The notes under the pieces were generated by a model that saw only the letters and a list, made by a program, of their open reading frames with translations, was not told the origin of the DNA and did not search any database. A DNA stretch of 64,000 bases from Mastacembelus armatus (lineage: Eukaryota > Chordata > Actinopteri > Synbranchiformes > Mastacembelidae), in contig NC_046633.1 of the NCBI RefSeq assembly GCF_900324485.2, forward strand, positions 20,802,607-20,866,606. Reading direction: 5' to 3'. The translations under genes and the position numbers were made by a program. Of the stretch, positions 54,701 through 64,000 are shown piece after piece. Each line of letters starts with the position of its first letter. The first letter of the stretch is position 1.

Positions 54701-56676
54701 AGCAGTGTTTTTGATCAAAAATCTGTCTGTCCCATCCCACAGGGAAAATAGGACAGATGTAGCTGTAGGTTTTGAATCTAAAGAAATTCCCCCCAGCTGT
54801 TTAAAGAGTCACATTTAGAAGATGTGGCTACAGAAATCAGCATTGGTAAACACTTTAAATCTGAAAACAGCTTCAGCTTAAGCCACTGGGAATAAAAGTC
54901 AGATAAGGATGTTGATTATATCTCTGTTTCCGCCTTATTCCTCTTATTTCCCATATATATGCATACCAGATGTTGAAATGTCATACATCAAAGCAGCAGA
55001 TTATTAGTGTTTATAGGTCAGATTTGAACTAAAGTAGTAGTTTAAACATTTAAATGAAATTTAAATGTAGCCAATGCATGAGAAATGTATGGGTAAGGCC
55101 AATAATAACAGCACTTTTCTGTGTTCTATTCCTGTGCTAAACCTGAGATGACAATGGTGAGAAGTGGTGGTGGAAGCTCTTACCATACATCTATCTGAAA
55201 GCACTAATATTCACATCACACTGATTGTCAGCATAATTAGAATCTAAATTACACCTCTTGGTTGTAATGGTGATGATCCAAAAGGTGATGATATTATTAG
55301 CATGCAAATTCATTTAAGGGTGGATTTTCTCTCAGTATCGGTGACTCACCACCAAGAACTCCCTCTTGTCCACCATCTGGTTGCCGTCTGCATCAAACAT
55401 ATTGAAAGCAATCTTAAAGCCAGCATGGGGCTCTGGAGAACAGAGAGGAGAGCACATAAGGTGAGTGTGCGCATGTGTTAAAGGAAAGTTTATATCCAGA
55501 AATAGCATGGGAAGAAGTAGCATATAGAGTAGGCAGAGGGAGGTACAGTATATCAGCAGTTGGCTGATGGACTGTGAGCTCAATATTTTTATTTTTCTAT
55601 ACAACCCTTTACTTAGTCATCTGGTATTAATATTGCTCTGTACATAAACCTTTCAAGAATTGTACATAATTTTTTCAAAAATAAAAGTAAAGCTATGTGT
55701 TATATTTGTTCTCGTTCTTTCGATTTCAGTGCTGGATATAATATATTATGTATATTATATTCATTTAAATAAAAATACTTCACAGTACTTGAAGTTAACA
55801 GTATTAATGAAACCCCCCTGACGTTCTCTAAAAGGAAATGTTCCTCTGATTTTTTATTTTATTCACTTAAAAAAGAACACTAAGCACTGACAACAACATT
55901 ATTTAGATTATTTAACTCCTGATTCTGTAACATGAAAAATACATTTACTTGATGAGTGTGCAATGGGTAGAGAAGGATCATTTGAATGACAAGCCTCACA
56001 TCCCTGCCTACATTTAAGTTTGACAGGTCAAAGTAGGGCTGTTTTCTTTTTCTCTCTTTGCCTCTCTCAGTTGCCTTCTTGCCCTAAGGGGAAGGGGAAA
56101 ACCACCACATTTGTGACATAATTGCAAGTTCTGGGTGGGCTTCAATATAATTCATATCATTCACCCTGGCTAACTTTGCTTTCCCAAAAAAGGAATAGTA
56201 TACTGCTAAGGGAGAGTGAGACAAAGATGAGGTTAAGTTAAAGGATGGTGTGTAGTGTAAGAGAGTGAACGGACTCACTTGTCAAGATGCAGAGCAGGAA
56301 CAGGTACTCTGTGTAGGAGATGATGCCTAGTAATGACACCAAGACAGAGAGAGTTAAAGAAAAGGTCAAATTGAACACACACAGTGTTTACAGATCTTGG
56401 AAGACTATGAGCCTCCTGACACACACTAACACACATAATCCATCTTTTCACCAAGATAGCATCTTAAAATATGTTTTCTTGAAGCTGAGCTGCCAACAGC
56501 CATTTGGCCACACACCGTTTCTTTTTCTACACCTCGGGTATCCAAAGTAAAGATCCAGGCTGGCAGGGGTATGCTCTTGTGTATGTGTCTGTGTTTGGAT
56601 AAGCAAGTGAAAAATGGATAGGATGTGATCCTTTCTTGCCTCAGGCCCATTTAGGAATCTTTGTAGCTCCATTTCA

Positions 56677-56708
<32 letters not shown>

Positions 56709-58221
56709 GCCCTATTTTTCGCTTTCTGTCTGATCATTCAGATAGTTCAGGGTGACTTGCTTGAGTGTTACGGGAGACTGCTTTCCCGTGTGTGTATGTC
56801 TATGTGTGTGTAGGTGAACATGACACCAACCAGAAGCAGTGTGAGCCTTGTGTTTTGCTGATGCTTGACTGCTTTGTGTAGAGGAGCTGGTTTGGAACTG
56901 AATTCTCTTTTCTCCGTGTGGTGATAGCTCAGCAAAGACCAGGAGATACACTCTGAAACTACTCAGGTTTCTAAAATACATTCTTCATGTTTACACTCAT
57001 ATACTCTCCATGAAATACTACTGAATAAAAAGGTGTGCTAGCTTTGATCTCATGAAGGAAACAATTATAAGCATGAACAAAACTTTGGTTTCCCTGAAAA
57101 ACGTATGCAATATAACAAAATCTATCTATGCCTTCATATATTTCTTATTCTAAATATAAATTATTGTTTACTGTGCTAATCATTTTTATGACAAGTTATT
57201 TAACCTTCACTATTTTAATTATGAAGCTTCTTATCAAGGGAACACTGGTTTATGACCAGAAGTCACTGAAATAAACCTTAACTCTTCAGAGAGCTTAAAA
57301 TGCTCACTTAAAATCCACTTTAATAGTTTGGACTTTAAATGTAATCCATATGATTCTTTGTAATAAGGGTTGCTGGTAAATATGATCCCACGCAGAATCA
57401 ACAACAGTCTCCTGCAGCATTCAGCTGATTTTTTTTAGCCAGCCAACCTCAATGAACAACTCCCAGAAATTCCCCACAAAAAGCAGGCCTATCTTGCAAG
57501 TTTAAATATACCTACCCAACATGAAATGCCACAGACACAAAGCTAGTGAAGAGAGTAAAGGATCTGCCATGTAACACTGCTTTAATAAAGCAATGGCAGG
57601 CAACTGAACAAATCTTAGCCTATAATGCCAGAACAGGAAAATTTGGGGTTTGTCAAAACTTATGCAGGTCTATTAGAGAAACTATAACACTTTATCATAA
57701 CCACACTCAACATTAAATGTCATTACAACAATCATATATCCTGCACTTTATGAGGGTTAGCACTTGCAGCATAGTGGCATCAAAAACACAGTAGGACACA
57801 AATACTAAAAACCTATTTGGAATGACCAAAACATGAATTTTTAGTTATAAATACTGCTTCTACCAGGTGTCAAAGATAAAATGTAAACTCCTTATACTGT
57901 GTAAGGCCTGTTCACACAATAACAGATATGTCTGGCAGCTGACAACAAGGATTTACATTTGTTGTGAAACGTAAATGTTTGTAATACAAATGTCCACCAT
58001 AATATGATGTACTAATAATAACCTAACCCTAAACTCATCACTGTGCCAGGTTACTGTGCAACACACTGCCAACCAATACTGACAGATTGTTCAGACCACC
58101 ACACACACACACACAACACTACACATTCCTTTGTCTGACGCACAGCTCTGTCATTCTCTGAAATCCATTTAACTGTCCTCACACATCACAGCATGAAGAA
58201 GACATCATGTCCTGACATCAC

Positions 58222-58257
<36 letters not shown>

Positions 58258-59810
58258 CACACACACACGCACGGCTTATTTACACAAGTTATATGAAAGA
58301 CCATACTGTAATAAGTTTGCATGGAATAGATGTTAAAATAAACAAATGAGTAGTTTGGACGTAATAAAAATGAATTGGTATACAAAAAGAGGTGTTGCTA
58401 AATGATGATGGTGTGTGTGCTTTTGGCAATGTGCCATATACAGTTTAATTAGAAATGCAGTGTAATAACTACAATGTCTTCCTCTTACCATGAAGACTGT
58501 GGTTTGCAGACTTTATCTCCTTCCCCTCTTTCTGTTTGCACTTTTTCTTTTCATCCTCTATTGTGTCTATTTTCTGTGTAGGCCTAAATATTAATTTCTT
58601 TACACTTTATCTTCTCCCACTCTTCTTCTAACATCTCTCCTTTTCAATCCCTCACTCTTTTGTTTGCAATGTTTCCAATTATATTGTCTCTACTGCCTTT
58701 TCTCCTCCTCTCCATCCCATTTTTCATTTCCTCTCAGTTTTTAGTTTGCATGATGAAGGCAATGTTCTTGTAATGTATTTCCTGGTGTGTAAAACAACAC
58801 ACACAAACAAAATGTTAAACCTTATGACTAAGAAAAAAGAGAAAGCATCACACAGAGTATGTTATATTTAGCATCTCCCAGTGAGTGTGTGTACGTATCT
58901 CTCCATGATGGACAAATTTTCAATCAGTGCCATTATTGTGAGGACATTTCAGCTAGTTTTTATATCTTCAAAGGGGTGTTTGAGGATTAGGACTTGGTTT
59001 TAGTGTTTAGGTTGGAATTAGCTTTAGGTCAGGGATAGGGTAAGCATTTGGGTTAGGCATTTAATTATAATGGTTCAGGCTAAGGTAAGAAGCTAGGGAT
59101 TCGCTATGAGTCACTTCACAACTATATAAATGCCTGCGGTGTGTGTGTTTTTGTGTTTACAATTACTGCTATGGGAACTCACTCTCAGACTGCGTGAATC
59201 CTGTGTTACACACTCCTGTAGCAAATGCTTAAGTTAGGGGAGATTCTCTCCTCCTTCTCTTTTTTGCATTGAGTAATTTGTTCTTTTCATATATGCAGTG
59301 TGAGTGGGGAGAATGGGAGAGGAGTGGACAGGAGAAGGGGGAAGGTTTATTTTTAGCTGTTTCAGCAGGTTGTTTGGCTGTGAGGAGGAACAGTATGGCT
59401 CAAACCCCGGATTAAAGACACCTGCAGTGACTAACACACACACACACAAATACACACCCAAGCTCAAGCACACGTTACACATCAGCAGGGAAGCCCTGGT
59501 ACACATACATGAACATCATACTGAAAAACTGCAAAAATGTTGTAAAATGTCTTAAACTTTTAAAAATTTAAACTGTGCATTATAAGTGATCTATCCTCTA
59601 TCTATTTTAGAGGGTACAGTATTTATAAAACAAATTAAACTGTACTGTCTCAATAGTTAAAAAGCTGCTAATCCTAATCCACTCACATTCACTGACCTTG
59701 TTATTATCTGACTTCTACTGATAACAATTAAAACAGTGTTTGAGTCTAAGTGTGTGTGTTATTTGTACTAGCAACTGCACAGGTGCACAAGGTGCCTTTG
59801 CTCCTGTGTT

Positions 59811-59856
<46 letters not shown>

Positions 59857-62747
59857 GTGTGTGTGTGCGTGCGTGTGTGTGTGTTTGTGTCTGAGTGTGC
59901 TCCTATAGACCTCGTTCTCTCAGGTTGCGGAACAGTTTGGACGATCCTCTCCATACTGGGGGAGTATCTGACAGGATCTTCTCCAGTTCCTGATGCATGC
60001 ACAAAAACACATTATTCACCAAATACACCATAAAACACAAACATGCATCACCTTCAAACTTCATCTATTATAAAGACAAAGAGAATTTAGCATACCATAG
60101 ACAAGAGCAAATGACTCACTACAAACTCTCCATCTTTACAGACAATTTACTGTAGCATTGCATATTTTAAAGCAAAAATGAAAGAAAAAAAATGCCCAGA
60201 TTACACCATAATATTAGTCAATCTCTATGTATTACCAGACACTGTAAAACTGCATTGGAAAAAAGGTACCCTTTTGACTACTGGTGGCAATATGGAGCAA
60301 TGTTTGATTTGTCAGTTCCGGTTTTTCTTGTTTTTTGTGTTCTACTAGCACAAGCATCCAGGTGAGATTTTTTCATAAGAGCTAGTTACTCTGGAAACAT
60401 AATTGTATTCAGTACATTGTTTATTTTGTTGTCATAGTATACCATATATTATTTAGATTTGTTTATAAGTTTTCAATAGTGTATTATGGGTGGATTATAT
60501 GAGGTTATATTTATGTTTTTATTCTGTGCTAGAATACAAATGGAGATCATTTTGTAATTTATGACAAGTGATAGTGCTGTAAGAAAGTTTGTAATGTGCA
60601 TGGGTAACAGTGTTTACGAGCAGTGTGGTAAAGGTCAGATGCAGAGAAGTCTTTTGATCGCATATTACTGGAATATAATCATTGAAATCCTGTAATGTTA
60701 ATATAGAAGCAAGATGTTTTGCAGACTAAATGGCTTAGGAACTTGTAGCATCTACACACACCCTGATAGTGTCTACAGGCCAAGAGGCAACATCTGGGTA
60801 GAGAAATGTTCATCCAAGTGAATGGATGTCATTTTGGAGTTGAGCAGCCAATTGTCATAATTGATTCATGGTAAATAAGGGTGTTTTATGAAATACGTGA
60901 AAGCTGGCTTTGAAATGTTTTCTGAAGGGAATTCATTCAACACATTTCTTATAGCTCAAGCACTTACACAATTTTAATTTGCAAGAAAACTCCAGAGGGT
61001 ACCTTAAACACTGGATTAAGACCAATATCTGGTTAGCAGGATAGTACTCACTCCTTATTACTGATAAACAAATATGATGAAGCTGAAGCAAAGCACATGA
61101 TTTGTGCTGAAGTAATGGATCACAGATTTCACATTAATATACACATTTTTTTTTTTAAATGGAATTAGTTGTAAGTAATTTTATTTTATTGTAAACTGAA
61201 ATTATACAATGAGTAAAGGGATGTGGATTTCTGTGGCCACTTCCTAAAACAAATCTTGACTGCTTTGCATGGTCTAATGCCATGGCAACAGGAGCCCAAA
61301 CAAATGGCACACAAATGACTGATATTCACTGCCAATGCAGTTGTCTTTCTTTGACTGTCTTTGTGCCATTAGCTGCCATTTCTTTTTTTAAATTTATTTA
61401 TATCTAGTAGGTTTCAGTTCTAGTGCTAAATGTAAGAATTTGCATTGACATACATGAAGAAACTGTTCAAGAATCCTAGAAAAATGAGACTTTAAACTAC
61501 ATTGCATACAAAGCCTGCATCAGATCTAACATTTCACAGATGCCTGCAACACTGAGGGACAGAATAAAGAAGCATTTAGAGTGAATCTCCCACCTGTTTG
61601 GTCAGGGACCTCCAGGGCCTCTTGTCTGCCAGGGAACGAGACAAAAGATGAGAGAAGAAGGGAAAGAGGAGAAGAGAGTTTGGGTGGGCTCAGTCAGATA
61701 GCATCTGTATGATCTAGAAATGGGTCTTAATGTGCTGGGTACAGTCACAACACACACACCAACACACAGAGACACACTCGCTGTATATATATGCTGTCAT
61801 CATCACAGGCCCATTTGGAACGTCTAAAGTGCACTGTGCTTGTCTTTGTAGTATGTGGAATGTCCCCGTAAAATCACATACTACTTTTGTTCTGTTTTAT
61901 ATAACAAAGTTCATCTAATTCAACTTCAAAGGGGGCATTAGAGGACGTCGGCTGCTGAGAGGGTATATGTGCCTGTATCGTATGTCATTGAGCTAGGCTA
62001 GATATAAACACACGCATGCAGGTGCACAGTTTGCACGCAATACAGCCACATGCCTGCTGCAGTAGAGTTTTTGCATGTGTGTATGCGATGCTCTCAACTT
62101 GTGTGAACATTTTTAAACCAGTTGTCATACAGAAAAATTGAAGTAGATTGCCCAGTTTACATATTTACTTGTTAAGAGAAAGGGTGTGAGCAAATGGAAT
62201 TCAGTCACGCTGAAGAGTTTGTGTGCATGTGGGTGTGTGTCTGTGTGAGCCTGACTACCATTAACCGCAGACTAAACAATAGCTGTAAAGCCATCTGCTT
62301 TGAGGCAGCCTGTCCAGGACTAATCTGTTACTACTGGCAGCAGGCTGACAGAAACAGCAAAGACATATTTAACTCCACAATTTCAAAACACTGGTTTCAG
62401 ACAAGAAAAATTCTCTTTTAGATGCAGCACTGACATCTATATTGGGAAATGTAAAAAGTCCTGTCAGAGCTGAAAATCACCCAACTAAAAATACATCATG
62501 TTTAGTTGATGTTATCAAAGACATGATGACACATAAAGTCTCCATTTACAAATATGGAAATGTAGTATAAAAGACAGTTTGTGAGTATGTGATACATACT
62601 TCTTGGCTCACTCATGGTGACTGATTCGATGAAGTTTTGTGGAGTCATGTACAGCTGTCCTTCATACTCCACAGAGCTGAACATGCGGAAGCGATGCTCA
62701 TGGGACGACATGTACACGTCTCCCTCCTCAAAGTCAAATGGCTGTGC
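41964..62747 (-). CDS. micu3: Mitochondrial calcium uptake protein 3 (5' end outside window)
   Basis: The last 400 residues of a MICU-family EF-hand regulator of the mitochondrial calcium uniporter, acting in the intermembrane space with MICU1. Thirteen minus-strand exons: 62747-62600, 61625-61594, 59989-59911, 56326-56279, 55432-55350, 54260-54189, 53084-53043, 51050-50955, 45052-44958, 44841-44670, 43539-43431, 43305-43148 and 42032-41964; phases are all consistent. The first canonical EF hand is DADGNQMVDKRE, the second DVDHDDQLSYKE. The sequence is nearest to MICU3 (EYEGQLYMTPQNF; ISYTEYLFLLCILTKPHAGF; HFFGKKGKAELTFDDFYR; ending SFRSCLKKELASR) rather than MICU1 or MICU2. Exon 1, with the targeting and membrane segment, lies beyond 64 kb. 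Whether it is fish micu3a or micu3b cannot be told. Confidence 0.95.
42060..42250. repeat. purine-rich low-complexity tract in last micu3 intron
   Basis: A GA/GGGA-rich run on the plus strand, hence a long pyrimidine-rich stretch in the micu3 pre-mRNA just upstream of the terminal-exon acceptor at 42033. Confidence 0.6.
45338..45420 (+). mobile_element. fragment of a Tc1/mariner-related DNA transposon end
   Basis: The block ACACTGATCAACTATAACAT followed by TATGACCACCCACTTAACACTGTG matches the end of a widespread fish/vertebrate DNA-transposon repeat. Only one end is visible; assignment is from memory. Confidence 0.5.
46679..46731. repeat. paired T-tracts
   Basis: Two poly-T runs of about 20 nt each separated by ATGTGAATGTTC. 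Confidence 0.85.
51051..53042. other. micu3 intron with (GT)n and a duplicated segment
   Basis: No exon is recognised. A (GT)n tract lies at 51691-51718. A segment at 52733-52935 recurs in shortened form at 54.4 kb. Confidence 0.6.
52733..52935. repeat. copy A of an intronic duplication
   Basis: Starts TCTATGATGTGATTTAAGTA and ends ACTGGCCCAGCAAAGTGT. The same start and end blocks occur at 54378-54472 with about 110 bp less between them. Confidence 0.75.
54378..54472. repeat. copy B of an intronic duplication
   Basis: Starts TCTATGATGTGATTTAAGTA, shares ACAGGCCTAAGACA, TTGTTGGTTT and TTTTGCTTG, and ends ACTGGCCCAGCAAAGTAT. It lies upstream of the micu3 exon at 54189-54260, whereas copy A lies downstream of the 42-nt exon. 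Confidence 0.75.
58206..58270. repeat. (CA)n microsatellite
   Basis: About 32 units with two CG interruptions. Confidence 0.9.
58935..59150 (+). repeat. teleost dispersed repeat (GTGAGGACAT / TTAGG-rich)
   Basis: The order GTGAGGACATTTCAGCTAG, GTGTTTGAGGATTAGGACTT, GGTTTTAGTGTTTAGG, GGGTTAGGCATTTAATTA, CACTTCACAACTATA and GTGTGTGTG is that of a repeat seen widely in fish introns. The TTAGG-like runs are part of it and are not a telomere. Confidence 0.6.
59815..59885. repeat. (GT)n microsatellite next to a micu3 donor site
   Basis: About 35 GT units with few interruptions. On the minus strand it is a CA tract beginning about 25 nt after the donor of exon 59989-59911. Confidence 0.9.
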
Positions 62748-63372
62748 CTGCAGACATAAAATAAAAAACAAAAATCACTGTTATTGACTTTGCGGCCTAC
62801 TGTATTTGGTTAGCTACATTTATAATAGATATAATAGAAACAGAACATTACAAAATATAAATGTAAATCAGTAGAGCTGTGAGCAACAGTGAAAGCAATA
62901 ATATTTTCTACGTTGTTGCTATATTTTTACATTGCTGACAATGAGACCATCACATTAAATTAATCTACGTACATAGTATAGAATACAACTTATGTTTCAC
63001 AAACATTTCATTGTATTATTTCTGACTTACACAATAGAAAACTTACAACCCACACGCAAAGATCACAGTTTTATTCTAACATGTTCCCATCTGTGGCAGC
63101 CTTCTCTGAGGAGACAACTCTGTGTTTCTCATGTAAACAGCAGAATCTAAACTGTAAGAATCTAATGTATGCACCTCTTCAATGCTTTTGACCCTCCATA
63201 ATGAGGAGATACATCCATTCTTGGCATCAACTCTCTTTATTTGGCTTCCTGGGATTATAAATAGTTTAGATTCAGCGCATATGTTGCAGTGCAATAACAA
63301 GGGAACAGGGACACATGTGAACATACACATACAAATACTTTCTACTTGATTAGCATCTGTTTGTGTGTGTGC

Positions 63373-63420
<48 letters not shown>

Positions 63421-64000
63421 CCAGGGTATCAACTTGATTAGCTAAAGTGTAGAAGAGCTGCTATGCCAACAGATTGTGCAGCATGAAGCTGTGTAATTAG
63501 TGAGGGGTTTCCAAATATAAACCTATTTATCCACAGGGCCAAGCATGCTGAGGTTCCTGCTCAGCTAACATGCTAATGAGCACACAAATTCATTCATAAA
63601 GCTTTGATGCTGCTTTCACCAGGGGAGCTTTTGAAGGCCTGAATAGAAGATGAGTGCTCTGCTTCATAGGAATGCACAGTAATCAAGTGTAAGAGCAGAG
63701 ACACATTAAAAGCGTCTATGCTCTTACACTGTCACCAATGAGTTATTGTTACTATGTTCTGCAAAGGCTATATACATGCTATGCCGCACAACCTGATATA
63801 AAGTAATGTTAGCTACATAAAAACAATAAATAAATAGCATTTTTGCAGTTATAGTGCAGTACACTGTGTTCCTGTGTAGTCGCAATGTCATGTAGCCACA
63901 CCCAAACCTATTCCTGTTGCCTTGTCTTGCTATGCTGACTGGACAGCAGATGTTCCAGGTGTTTTCCCCTCTGGGAACCAAGTGTTCCCTATTCACAGCT
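59990..64000. other. micu3 introns towards the right edge
   Basis: Apart from the exons at 61594-61625 and 62600-62747, no further exon is recognised. A compound (GT)n(GA)n microsatellite is at 63361-63419. The missing first exon of micu3 must lie to the right of the window. Confidence 0.55.
63361..63419. repeat. compound (GT)n(GA)n microsatellite
   Basis: About 14 GT units with one interruption followed by about 15 GA units. Confidence 0.9.

Larger units (their letters stand above)
56327..59910. other. micu3 intron with several repeats
   Basis: No exon is recognised. It contains a CT-rich tract at about 56676-56708, (CA)n tracts at 58079-58100 and 58206-58270, a dispersed repeat at 58.9-59.15 kb and a long (GT)n tract at 59815-59885. 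Confidence 0.6.

Noticed and set aside
44958-56326. Assigning the EF-hand gene to MICU2 or MICU1
   Set aside because: Segments such as FFGKKGKAEL, MVDKREFLVLQEIFRKKNEK and SCLKKEL agree with MICU3 and not with the other two.
58980-59060. Interstitial telomere repeat
   Set aside because: The TTAGG-like runs are irregular and belong to a known type of fish dispersed repeat.
59715-60033. Open frames of 95-97 codons on both strands
   Set aside because: Created by the GT/CA tract; only the stretch 59911-59989 on the minus strand is a real exon of micu3.
63076-63432. Further upstream micu3 exon
   Set aside because: The frame has no MICU similarity and ends in a GT/GA microsatellite; the exon at 62600-62747 already begins where the known second exon does.

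Overview
This looks like nuclear DNA of a ray-finned fish, probably a percomorph teleost. It is AT-rich, with long introns, many (CA)n tracts, teleost-type dispersed repeats (a hAT-like element starting AGGGCTGCAAC, a 5S-rRNA-derived SINE, LINE-tail/SINE copies, a Tc1 relic) and a single-exon fish trace-amine-associated receptor. There is nothing bacterial in it. All identifications come from reading the translated exons and splice sites against remembered protein families; no search was run.

Layout from left to right. 1-6.6 kb is intergenic with a complete hAT-type non-autonomous element and an 80-nt near-perfect hairpin. 6.65-13.2 kb holds caly (calcyon, minus strand), with four coding exons, a non-coding first exon and a CpG-containing promoter. 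13.2-20.8 kb is intergenic, with one LINE-tail/SINE insertion that has intact target-site duplications. 20,805-21,797 is an intronless TAAR (plus strand). 22.68-26.6 kb is nsmce1 (minus, 7 coding exons), with a 5S SINE and a Tc1 relic in its introns. 27.2-35.1 kb is vps37a (minus, 11 coding exons), with a 20-bp minisatellite in intron 1. 36.0-38.8 kb is a recent tandem array of a 1.1-kb non-coding unit. 39.2-39.96 kb has promoter-like sequence and a weak candidate spliced transcript. 41.19 kb to the right edge is the 3' part of micu3 (minus, 13 exons); its first exon lies beyond the window.

The genes are unrelated in function: vesicle trafficking/endocytosis (caly), amine olfaction (TAAR), SMC5/6 DNA repair (nsmce1), ESCRT-I sorting (vps37a) and mitochondrial calcium uptake (micu3). 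They do not form a pathway. vps37a and micu3 lie close together in the same orientation, as I recall from human 8p22, so that pair is probably ancestral linkage.

The most interesting points are: (1) a candidate second terminal exon downstream of micu3 whose predicted peptide resembles the C-terminal helix of MICU2; (2) a TAAR with Gly at 3.32 and Asp at 5.42, the non-classical amine-recognition layout; (3) the young 1.1-kb tandem array; (4) the hairpin at 4.7 kb; (5) long CA tracts a few nucleotides after the donor sites of one caly exon and one micu3 exon.
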